Part shown: one piece after another, positions 1 to 5,664 of the stretch
Layout: each line of letters begins with the position of its first letter
Position numbering within the stretch: position 1 is the stretch's first letter
DNA from: Campylobacterota bacterium
GTDB taxonomy: Bacteria; Campylobacterota; Campylobacteria; Campylobacterales; Sulfurovaceae
Assembly: GCA_011372825.1 (NCBI GenBank)
Contig: DSAK01000158.1
Location: 1-5,664, forward strand
Reading direction: 5' to 3'
Length of the DNA stretch: 5,664 nucleotides
Program-made: the position numbers and the translations under genes
The notes under the pieces: model-generated
The model's database searches: none
Seen by the model: the letters and a program-made list of their open reading frames with translations, nothing else
What the model was told of the DNA's origin: nothing

Positions 1-1359
1 AACTCCTATCTTGCCAACTGTTGAGAATGTCCATGCTTGAAAACTATATATCCTTCGTGCTTCAAATAACATTTTCACATAATCACTAGCATCTGTGTTG
101 CATGGAAGACCATATTCAAGATAACCAGCTAGATAATATCCAAAGCGGGGATTTAGTTTGTCATCTCTTGCATCGTATATTGCTTGAAAGTAGGGGTATA
201 AGAGGGTAAAATCACCCAATCTTTGTGGAGGTATAGTGTGTCCAGTTTGGGGGGTGATAGTCAGCTTCTCCCATCCTAATCCAGCTTGCAAATCCCATCT
301 CCTATACAGGTAAGATAAAAAACCCTTTACATAGAGTTTCTCTTCTGTAAATTCTTTGAAATCGAGATTTGAATAACCACCTTTTATCCCAAAGTCGACA
401 AAATAATGACGCCAATTGAGAAATGCAGGTTTAAAAAATTCAATATCAACAACTTGCTCTTTTGGAGAATAGCTAGTGGTGAGAATTAATTTTTGTGCAT
501 TTCCAAGGAAGTTCCTTTTTGTTAGTTGGGCTTGAACGCGTGGACCAACATAGGTATCGTATCCGATACCACCACTAAAGTAGTAAGGTTTTGTTATCTC
601 TTTCAAGGTGATATCAATAGGGATTTCATTAAAAAATTTACGATCAACTCTTATGACTATATTGTCAAATGCGTCAAGCTGGTTGAGCCTCTCATACATT
701 TCATGAACTTGCATGGTTCCAAATCGTGACCCTTTTCTTGCTTGAAGACGGGAGTGTATAACTTTTGGCTTGATTGTCTCAAGACCTTTTATGTTTGTGT
801 CACCAAAAGTACACTTATCCCCCTTTTTGAGTTTATATACAACTTCGGCACTATAAGCTTCTAAATCGACATACGCTTTTGTATCAAGATCATAACTACA
901 ATACCCCTTAAGGAGTAATTGGGCTATTATATCGGCTTTTGTTTGGGTGAAATTGGAGGCACGAAAAATATCTTTTGGTTTTAATCGGATCAACTCTTCT
1001 ATAGGAAAATCAGAATCAACCTCTACAGTTTTTACTTTAACGGGTCTATTTTCTTCTATTGTTATCGTGATATTTTGATCGTTTTGTACTATCTCGAACC
1101 TAGCTTCATAGAACCCTTCGGAGCGAAAAAAACTCTCGAGTGAAACAGGGATTATCTTGATAAGTTTTGTATTTATCGTTGGTGTTTTATCTCTCCAAAA
1201 AAATAGCATCTTAGGTCGTTTGATCTCTAGAGCATTTTCTATAGCGCTTGTTTCAACGATTTTATTTCCTTGAATGAAAGCATTTATTAATTTTGACTCT
1301 TCTTCTCCATAGAGTAATGTTGCAGATGTGACACCGACTATTACTAAGCGTTGCCACAT
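1..1359 (-). CDS. tamA: TamA/BamA-family (Omp85) outer-membrane assembly protein, partial (C-terminus outside window)
   Basis: This frame is open from an ATG at 1357-1359 to the window edge, giving 453 residues and no stop, so the C-terminal part of the barrel is missing. Residues 1-18 look like a Sec signal peptide (Arg4, hydrophobic core, likely cleavage after LLYG before EEE). POTRA-like repeats follow: about 22-107 (with FFRSEGFYEA at 77-86), about 108-185, and about 185-255, the last the clearest (NIKGLETIKP, then YERLNQLDAFDNIVI). From about 258 the sequence alternates as beta-barrel strands, with family-typical GGIGYDTYVGPRVQAQLTKR (263-282), NFLGNAQKL (283-291) and DARDDKLNPRFGYYL (396-410). 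Omp85 proteins of this kind insert or assemble outer-membrane proteins; TamA works with the inner-membrane-anchored TamB. Three POTRAs favour TamA over the five-POTRA BamA. The ATG is supported by AAGGA 8 bases upstream. Cys154 and Cys183 flank a POTRA segment. The start overlaps the upstream ABC gene by 16 bases. tamB may follow to the left, but it is not visible. Confidence 0.87.
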   Translation of the reverse strand, partial: MWQRLVIVGVTSATLLYGEEESKLINAFIQGNKIVETSAIENALEIKRPKMLFFWRDKTPTINTKLIKIIPVSLESFFRSEGFYEARFEIVQNDQNITITIEENRPVKVKTVEVDSDFPIEELIRLKPKDIFRASNFTQTKADIIAQLLLKGYCSYDLDTKAYVDLEAYSAEVVYKLKKGDKCTFGDTNIKGLETIKPKVIHSRLQARKGSRFGTMQVHEMYERLNQLDAFDNIVIRVDRKFFNEIPIDITLKEITKPYYFSGGIGYDTYVGPRVQAQLTKRNFLGNAQKLILTTSYSPKEQVVDIEFFKPAFLNWRHYFVDFGIKGGYSNLDFKEFTEEKLYVKGFLSYLYRRWDLQAGLGWEKLTITPQTGHTIPPQRLGDFTLLYPYFQAIYDARDDKLNPRFGYYLAGYLEYGLPCNTDASDYVKMLFEARRIYSFQAWTFSTVGKIGV

Positions 1360-1949
1360 GGTAAAAATCCTTGAGTTTCTAGTGAATATATTCTATCACT
1401 TACCCAATATGCCAAATCTAAATCGTGAGTGATAAGAAGAAGCGCTTTATTGTTTAGCTGCTTAAGCAAAAGCTTCATTACTTCTAGTTGGACTATGTTG
1501 TCTAGTGCGCTTGTAGGCTCATCACACAAGATTAGTTTTGGCTCCATTAGTATAGCCCTTAGGATACTGCATCTTTGTAGTTGCCCACCAGAGAGTTCGT
1601 GTGGCATTTTTGAGAGTAAGGCGAGCGAAAGTTGCATTTGGTTGGCTAGTTTTTCTATATTGTGAGTGTGTGCTACCTCTTTAATCTGGTGTATGATAGT
1701 GTAGCTAGGATGAAAAGAGCTATAAGGATCTTGAAAAACCCACCCAATGCTTGATGTCTCTATAGTCCCACGAAGTGGTTTTAGTGTTTTTGCAATCAGC
1801 TCAAAGAGTGTCGATTTGCCGCTACCACTTTTGCCAACTATCGTGACTACTTCACCCTCGTTTATATCGATAGAAAAATTGTCAAATAGCAATTGATCTT
1901 TGTCGTACCCAAAGCTCATATTGCGAATTTTTGCTACAATGTTTCCCAT
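1344..1949 (-). CDS. Short ABC transporter ATP-binding protein, OppF/DppF-like, substrate unknown
   Basis: A 201-residue nucleotide-binding subunit with every hallmark needed for ATP hydrolysis: A-loop Tyr15, Walker A GKSGSGKST (39-47), Q-loop Gln73 in FQDPYSSFHP, signature LSGGQLQR (119-126), Walker B LILCDE (139-144) with catalytic Glu144, D-loop SALD (147-150) and switch His175 in ITHD. The FQDPYSS stretch resembles the peptide/nickel group (OppF, DppF, NikE). It is much shorter than the roughly 260-330 residues of that group: the segment between Walker A and the Q-loop is reduced and the C-terminal oligopeptide-type extension is absent. It has no membrane segment, so it should act at the cytoplasmic face of an inner-membrane permease, but no permease or binding protein is in the window. 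The ATG at 1947-1949 has a modest AGG 6 bases upstream. A 52-base gap separates it from proA and it overlaps tamA by 16 bases. The ATPase call is secure; the transported substrate is unknown. Confidence 0.93.
   Translation of the reverse strand: MGNIVAKIRNMSFGYDKDQLLFDNFSIDINEGEVVTIVGKSGSGKSTLFELIAKTLKPLRGTIETSSIGWVFQDPYSSFHPSYTIIHQIKEVAHTHNIEKLANQMQLSLALLSKMPHELSGGQLQRCSILRAILMEPKLILCDEPTSALDNIVQLEVMKLLLKQLNNKALLLITHDLDLAYWVSDRIYSLETQGFLPCGNA
1368..1372 (-). promoter_or_regulatory. Ribosome binding site of tamA inside the ABC gene
   Basis: AAGGA lies 8 bases before the tamA ATG and within the last codons of the upstream ATPase gene. It fixes the tamA start at 1357-1359, which also gives a complete signal peptide. 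Because the ATPase stop codon (1344-1346) lies downstream of this start, ribosomes finishing the ATPase read through the site, so translational coupling is likely (inference). Confidence 0.7.
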
Positions 1950-2001
1950 TTGTTACCTGTTATTTTTTTGAAACATACCATATTATTGTGTTTTGTTTGT
2001 G

Positions 2002-3237
2002 TCAAGAGCGAATTTGTCCTGAACCATAAATCTTAAATTTGTATGTAGTTAATTCATTGATACCCATAGGTCCTCTTGCGTGTAATTTGTTTGTAGAGAT
2101 ACCAACTTCTGCTCCAAATCCAAACACACTCCCATCTGTAAATCGGGTACTAGCATTGATATAGACACAAGCTGCATCGATTTGATCAAGAAAATACTCT
2201 GCTACAGTATAATTTTCTGTTGCAATTGCTTCAGAGTGACCTGAGCCAAACTCTCTGATATGCTCTATAGCTTCATCTACACCATCAACTATTTTTAAAT
2301 TGAGGATATTAGCAAGGTACTCTGTATCGTAGTCCTCGTAGCTTATAGGTGCAACAGGGATAATCTCCAAAGTCTCTTTATCCCCTTTGAGTAGTGTCCC
2401 ATTAGCTCTAAAGGATTCATAAAGTTTTGGCATGATTGTTTTTGCGATGTTTTTGTCTACTATGAGGGTTTCCATAGCATTACAAACACCAGGACGTTGG
2501 CATTTTGCGTTGATAGCAATCTTAATTGCACTATCTATACAAGCATCCTCATGGATATAGGTATGACACAACCCTTTGTCGTGTTTTACAACTGGAATTG
2601 ATGAGTTTTTTGAGATATAAGAAATGAGTGCTTCGCCACCTCTTGGGACAATCAAATCGACATAAGCATCCATGGTGATGAGCTTTGCGACACCTTCACG
2701 TGAACTATCAGGTAGTAGTGAGATAATCTCTTTTGGTAGATTGTTTTTTAAAAGAACCTCCTGGAGAATAGTTGCGATAATTTGATTTGAATACTCTGCT
2801 TCCTTGCCCCCTTTGAGTATCGCTATATTTCCACTTTTAAAACATAGCCCCCCGACATCACTAGTGACATTTGGTCTTGATTCGTATATTACTGCAACAA
2901 CCCCGATGGGGACTGAGACTTTCTCTATTCGCAAGCCATCATCATTGACCCATCCCTCAAGAACTCTTCCAACAGGCTCTTTTAGTGCTGCTATCTCTTG
3001 GAGTGAAGTTGCCATAGCATCTATCCTCTTCTCGTCAAGCCATAGCCTCTCTATCATTGATTCTTGAAGATTTTGCTCTTTTGCACGCTCTACATCTTTT
3101 GTATTCTCTTTGAGAATTCGTGCTTTATTTTCTCTAAGGGCATTTGCCATTTCTCTTAGGATTCTATTTTTCTCTTTTGATGGAAGTGTTGCAATAGTTG
3201 GCATAAGTTTTTTTGCTGTTTTTAAAAATTGTTCCAT
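2002..3237 (-). CDS. proA: Gamma-glutamyl phosphate reductase (glutamate-5-semialdehyde dehydrogenase)
   Basis: ProA reduces L-glutamyl 5-phosphate with NADPH to glutamate 5-semialdehyde, the second step of proline synthesis after ProB, in the cytoplasm. The 411 residues match the usual family length. Visible family signatures are YESRPNVTSDVGGLCFKSGN (118-137) followed by the ILKGGKEAE cofactor-binding segment, LIVPRGGEALI (195-205), the catalytic-cysteine segment CQRPGVCNAMET (246-257) with Cys252 as the expected nucleophile, and the C-terminal HARGPMGINELTTYKF (386-401). All key parts are present with no frameshift. The ATG at 3235-3237 has AGGA 5 bases upstream and lies 9 bases after the gpsA stop, so the two are probably co-transcribed. 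proB is not in the window. Confidence 0.97.
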   Translation of the reverse strand: MEQFLKTAKKLMPTIATLPSKEKNRILREMANALRENKARILKENTKDVERAKEQNLQESMIERLWLDEKRIDAMATSLQEIAALKEPVGRVLEGWVNDDGLRIEKVSVPIGVVAVIYESRPNVTSDVGGLCFKSGNIAILKGGKEAEYSNQIIATILQEVLLKNNLPKEIISLLPDSSREGVAKLITMDAYVDLIVPRGGEALISYISKNSSIPVVKHDKGLCHTYIHEDACIDSAIKIAINAKCQRPGVCNAMETLIVDKNIAKTIMPKLYESFRANGTLLKGDKETLEIIPVAPISYEDYDTEYLANILNLKIVDGVDEAIEHIREFGSGHSEAIATENYTVAEYFLDQIDAACVYINASTRFTDGSVFGFGAEVGISTNKLHARGPMGINELTTYKFKIYGSGQIRS

Positions 3238-3246
3238 AATTATCCT
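3235..3246 (-). promoter_or_regulatory. Ribosome binding site and start of proA (same 12-mer as at gpsA)
   Basis: The minus strand reads AGGATAATTATG: a Shine-Dalgarno AGGA, a 5-base TAATT spacer and the proA start codon. The AGGA directly follows the gpsA stop codon (3247-3249) in the transcript. The identical 12 bases occur at the gatB-gpsA junction. Confidence 0.7.
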
Positions 3247-4134
3247 TTATTGAAGTAGGTCTTGTACGCTTTGTAGCGGATTTTTTCCTTCAAAAAGCAT
3301 CTTATATACTTCAGTAGCAATTGGCAGATAGATGTTGTGTTTTGTTGCTATGAGATGGAGTGCTTTTGATGTTGGCACACCTTCAGCCACTTCACCTAAC
3401 TCTTCTAAAATCTCATCAAGAGTTTTTTTGTTTGCTAACCCAATGCCTACACGATAGTTACGAGAGAGAGTTGAGCTTGCAGTGAGAAACAAATCTCCAG
3501 CCCCACCAAGAGACAAAAAGGAGTCTTTTTTTGCACCAAAAGATTCTCCAAATCGTGTTATCTCAACTAATCCACGAGACAAAAGGGCTGCTCTAGCATT
3601 GTTCCCAAGCAAGAGTCCATCACATACACCGCCAGCTATAGCAATCACATTTTTATACGCACCACCAACCTCTTCGCCGATAACATCACTACTTACATAC
3701 CCTTTGATAAAATTTGGAAGAGCATTTGCAAATAGATGTGCTAAATCGATATTTGTTGAACTAACATTCAAGGCTGTTGGGAGTGATAATTGTACCTCTG
3801 AAGCAAAAGATGGCCCAGAGAGAAAAGCCAATCTCTCTTTTGGGATAAATGTCTCATATACTTCATTGAGAAATGCACCAGTAGAGACCTCTATTCCTTT
3901 TGCAGCCACAAGGAGGTTTTGGTTTTTATCTTCAAAATTTGACTCCATCCAACCCCTTACAGATTGTGCAGGAATTGCCATTACGATATTAGGGTATGCT
4001 AGGGCAGTGTCAAGTGAAGCAAAATTTGGGATATCTTTGTGTGAGCGGGAGGTGATTACGACTTCATTGTTTTGGGAAAAAGCATGATAAAGGGCTTGCC
4101 CCCATTTGCCAGCCCCGATGATTGCTATACGCAT
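3247..4134 (-). CDS. gpsA: NAD(P)+-dependent glycerol-3-phosphate dehydrogenase
   Basis: GpsA reduces dihydroxyacetone phosphate to sn-glycerol 3-phosphate, the backbone precursor of membrane phospholipids, in the cytoplasm. The 295-residue protein starts with a Rossmann dinucleotide fold, IIGAGKWGQAL (5-15), then shows VMAIPAQSVR (51-60), AAKGIE with Lys79, LSGPSFASEV (105-114), the catalytic-lysine segment GGAYKNVIAIAGG (157-169) with Lys161, GGAGDLFLT (210-218), the substrate-binding SRNYRVG (224-230), and EGVPTSKAL (251-259). It is at the short end of the family but complete in its motifs. The ATG at 4132-4134 is only 2 bases after the gatB stop, and its ribosome binding site lies over the end of gatB, so translation of the two is probably coupled. 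From memory, Campylobacter jejuni also carries gatB next to gpsA. Confidence 0.97.
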   Translation of the reverse strand: MRIAIIGAGKWGQALYHAFSQNNEVVITSRSHKDIPNFASLDTALAYPNIVMAIPAQSVRGWMESNFEDKNQNLLVAAKGIEVSTGAFLNEVYETFIPKERLAFLSGPSFASEVQLSLPTALNVSSTNIDLAHLFANALPNFIKGYVSSDVIGEEVGGAYKNVIAIAGGVCDGLLLGNNARAALLSRGLVEITRFGESFGAKKDSFLSLGGAGDLFLTASSTLSRNYRVGIGLANKKTLDEILEELGEVAEGVPTSKALHLIATKHNIYLPIATEVYKMLFEGKNPLQSVQDLLQ

Positions 4135-4143
4135 AATTATCCT
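4132..4143 (-). promoter_or_regulatory. Ribosome binding site and start of gpsA, spanning the gatB stop codon
   Basis: The minus strand reads AGGATAATTATG. AGGA lies in the last gatB sense codons, TAA is the gatB stop, and ATG follows after two more bases. A ribosome ending gatB therefore sits on the gpsA start signal, which suggests coupled translation (inference). Confidence 0.7.
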
Positions 4144-5570
4144 AGTTTAGTTTTGAGTAGAGCATTGACCTTAGCTGGATTTGCAGCCCCTTTGCTCCGT
4201 TTCATGATTTGACCAACAAAAAAACCAAAAAGCTTATCTTTGCCACTTTTGTACTCTTGTACTTTGTCATCATTATCTGCTAAAACTTCATCAATGATCT
4301 TCAAGATAGCCTCATCATCATTCACTTGAGCAAGTCCTAGTTGTGAGATGATTGCCTCTATATCTCTTGATTGGTTTTCCATCATAAAATCTAAAACTTC
4401 TTTGGCACCTTTTCCAGATATGGCACCATTTTCAATTTTTTGAACAAGCAAGGCAAGAGTATTGGCATCAACAGGAGATTTTTCAATATCAAGCGAAGCT
4501 TTATTGAGTCTTCCTAAAAGCTCAGAAGTGAGCCAAGTGATTGCAGATTTTGGAGTGATATTGTGTTTGAGCATATCTTCAAAATAGTAAGCCATCTCTT
4601 TTTGTGAAGTTATCACAAGGGCATCTTCTCTTTTTATGCTCAATGTTTCTATGTATCGTTTCACCTTTGCATCTGGAAGTTCAGGTATATTTTTTGCAGC
4701 TTCCATCATCTCTTTAGTGACAATGACAGGCCTGAGGTCTGGATCAGGAAAATAGCGATAATCAGCACTATCCTCTTTGCCTCTCATACTTTTTGTTATA
4801 CCCTTTGCAACATCCCACAATCTTGTCTCTTGAAAAACCTCTTCATTGTAGATACCATCTTCGTATGCTTCTGTTTGTCTTGCAACCTCAAAAGCGATAG
4901 CAGCAGCGACAAATTTGAATGAATTGATATTTTTTATCTCAACCCTTGTGCCAAATTCTTCTTGTCCAACAGGGCGTATAGATACATTCACATCACATCT
5001 AAATGAACCCTCTTGCATATTTGCATCGCTTATATCAAGATAGCGAACAATCGCATGGAGTTTTTTGAGGTATGCTACAGCCTCCTCACTACTCCTCATA
5101 TCAGGCTCACTTACTATCTCAAGGAGTGGCGTTCCAGCACGATTGAGGTCAACTTTTGATATAGAACCTTCGTGGATATTTTTACCAGCATCTGCTTCAA
5201 GGTGGGCACGGGTAATCCCTATCCTTTTTGAAGTGCCATCTTCAAGGTCTATAAAAAGCTCCCCGTCAGAGACAATTGGTATGTCAAATTGACTGATTTG
5301 GTATGCCATAGGGCTATCAGGATAAAAATAACTTTTTCGATTAAATATAGATTTTTCATTTACAGTGGCATTAGTAGCATAACCAAATGACATAGCTTTG
5401 TTTACTGCTTCGATGTTCAATACCGGCAATGCTCCAGGGAGTGCTAAACACACAGGACATGTATTACTATTTTGGCGATGAGCAAAGCTTGTAGCACAAG
5501 AGCAAAAAAGTTTGGATTTGGTGTTGAGCTGGACATGTACCTCTAGTCCAATGACAGTTTCAAATTGCAT
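4137..5570 (-). CDS. gatB: Aspartyl/glutamyl-tRNA(Asn/Gln) amidotransferase subunit B
   Basis: GatB is the tRNA-binding and kinase subunit of the cytoplasmic GatCAB complex. It phosphorylates misacylated Glu-tRNA(Gln) or Asp-tRNA(Asn), which is then amidated with ammonia from the GatA glutaminase. The 477 residues match the family length. Visible are IGLEVHVQLNTKSKLFCSC (7-25) with a CxC...CPVC cysteine set (Cys23, 25, 38, 41) typical of the zinc-binding form, YFYPDSPMAYQISQF (81-95), HLEADAGK (123-130), SFRCDVNVS (189-197), EIKNINSF (211-218) and SMRGKEDSADYRYFPDPDL (261-279). A helical tail plus YqeY-type tRNA-binding domain runs from about 325 to the end, with GKGAKEVL (386-393) and VGQIMKRSKGAANP (452-465). 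The ATG at 5568-5570 has AAGGA 5 bases upstream. It is the first gene of the apparent operon. gatA and gatC are not adjacent within the window. Confidence 0.98.
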   Translation of the reverse strand: MQFETVIGLEVHVQLNTKSKLFCSCATSFAHRQNSNTCPVCLALPGALPVLNIEAVNKAMSFGYATNATVNEKSIFNRKSYFYPDSPMAYQISQFDIPIVSDGELFIDLEDGTSKRIGITRAHLEADAGKNIHEGSISKVDLNRAGTPLLEIVSEPDMRSSEEAVAYLKKLHAIVRYLDISDANMQEGSFRCDVNVSIRPVGQEEFGTRVEIKNINSFKFVAAAIAFEVARQTEAYEDGIYNEEVFQETRLWDVAKGITKSMRGKEDSADYRYFPDPDLRPVIVTKEMMEAAKNIPELPDAKVKRYIETLSIKREDALVITSQKEMAYYFEDMLKHNITPKSAITWLTSELLGRLNKASLDIEKSPVDANTLALLVQKIENGAISGKGAKEVLDFMMENQSRDIEAIISQLGLAQVNDDEAILKIIDEVLADNDDKVQEYKSGKDKLFGFFVGQIMKRSKGAANPAKVNALLKTKLG

Positions 5571-5607
5571 ATATTTCCTTCTTGGTTATTGCATGATAAG
5601 TTAGATG

Positions 5608-5613
5608 ATTATA
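5608..5613 (-). promoter_or_regulatory. Probable -10 box of the gatB operon promoter
   Basis: On the minus strand the sequence is TTTAGCTATAATCATC, with a perfect TATAAT at 5613-5608 preceded by a T-rich stretch, as in housekeeping promoters of Campylobacterota, where the -35 element is poorly conserved. No clear TTGACA lies 16-18 bases upstream. A start near 5601 would give a leader of about 30 bases containing the AAGGA of gatB (5580-5576). It is placed correctly to drive the whole gatB-gpsA-proA-ABC-tamA series. Confidence 0.6.
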
Positions 5614-5621
5614 GCTAAACA

Positions 5622-5634
5622 TGATTTAAAATCA
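5622..5634. repeat. Short inverted repeat between the two divergent -10 boxes
   Basis: TGATTT-A-AAATCA is a perfect inverted repeat with 6-base arms and a single central base. It lies 9-21 bases upstream of the gatB -10 box, in its -35 zone, and 20-32 bases upstream of the outward -10 box. The position suits an operator for a dimeric regulator, but the arms are short and AT-rich, so chance is a real alternative. It resembles an FNR/CRP-type half-site pair (TGAT...ATCA) with a 5-base rather than the usual 4-base spacer. Confidence 0.25.
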
Positions 5635-5650
5635 CTTTGATGGTACCTTG

Positions 5651-5659
5651 TGATATAAT
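5651..5659 (+). promoter_or_regulatory. Possible divergent extended -10 promoter reading out of the window
   Basis: The plus strand carries TGATATAAT, an exact TGnTATAAT extended -10 motif, 5 bases before the window end. It would start transcription just beyond the edge, towards the right, and imply a divergent gene there. No suitably spaced -35 is evident, and the surrounding AT-richness makes chance matches possible. The sequence ATATAATTATAT (5653-5664) is a perfect palindrome, so a TATAAT is also readable on the minus strand here. Confidence 0.35.
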
Positions 5660-5664
5660 TATAT

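Noticed and set aside
526..729. 67-codon open frame on the plus strand
   Set aside because: It is antisense to the continuous TamA-like frame, which has recognisable POTRA content here.
1429..1665. 78-codon open frame on the plus strand
   Set aside because: It is antisense to the signature, Walker B and H-loop region of the ABC ATPase, whose constrained codons account for the opening.
1950..2001. Terminator or promoter in the proA-ABC gap
   Set aside because: The 52 bases are AT-rich with an A-run on the minus strand, but no stem-loop followed by a T-run and no clear TATAAT was seen. The ABC gene probably continues the operon.
2804..3067. 87-codon open frame on the plus strand
   Set aside because: It is antisense to conserved N-terminal proA sequence, with no independent support for coding.
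3482..4087. 201-codon open frame on the plus strand
   Set aside because: It lies wholly antisense to gpsA, whose protein has all family motifs. The antisense product is low-complexity in Ser, Pro and Arg and resembles no family I know.
5065..5292. 75-codon open frame on the plus strand
   Set aside because: It is antisense to conserved gatB sequence, with no family resemblance.
5622..5634. FNR/CRP-type binding site
   Set aside because: The half-sites TGAT and ATCA are present but separated by 5 bases instead of 4, so I kept it only as an unassigned inverted repeat.
5641..5656. Possible sigma-54 promoter (TGGTACCTTGTGATAT)
   Set aside because: It has a GG, but the required GC about ten bases downstream (TTGC element) is absent, so it does not meet the -24/-12 pattern.
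1..5664. A new defence, mobile or CRISPR-like system
   Set aside because: Every stretch except the short upstream region is filled by recognisable genes. There are no repeat arrays, transposase, integrase or tRNA, and no block of markedly different composition was noticed.

Overview
The window is ordinary core-genome sequence from an AT-rich Gram-negative bacterium, most likely a member of the Campylobacterota (former Epsilonproteobacteria). This rests on three things. The genes are AT-rich. From memory, gatB and gpsA are also adjacent in Campylobacter jejuni. An outer-membrane Omp85/TamA-type protein shows a double-membrane cell. A free-living sulfur-oxidiser such as Sulfurimonas, Sulfuricurvum or Sulfurovum would fit, but the genus cannot be fixed from the sequence alone.

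All five genes lie on the minus strand, so transcription runs from right to left. From the right: a 94-base upstream region (5571-5664) with a good -10 box for gatB and a second, outward-facing -10 box at the window edge; gatB (4137-5570), the amidotransferase B subunit; gpsA (3247-4134), glycerol-3-phosphate dehydrogenase; proA (2002-3237), gamma-glutamyl phosphate reductase; a short orphan ABC-transporter ATPase (1344-1949); and the N-terminal 453 residues of a TamA/BamA-family outer-membrane protein (1-1359), which runs off the left edge.

Spacing is tight: 2 bases between gatB and gpsA, 9 between gpsA and proA, 52 between proA and the ABC gene, and a 16-base overlap between the ABC gene and tamA. 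No terminator hairpin is visible between any of the genes. The layout therefore looks like one operon read from the promoter in front of gatB, possibly with a further start in the 52-base gap. The products do not share a pathway: tRNA amidation, phospholipid precursor synthesis, proline synthesis, an unknown transport ATPase and outer-membrane protein assembly. It is a mixed housekeeping operon rather than a dedicated system.

I found no RNA gene, CRISPR array, mobile element, or convincing undescribed system. The points most worth a second look are the small OppF/DppF-like ATPase with no visible permease that is coupled to tamA, the cysteine pair in the TamA POTRA region, and the palindrome between the two divergent -10 boxes.
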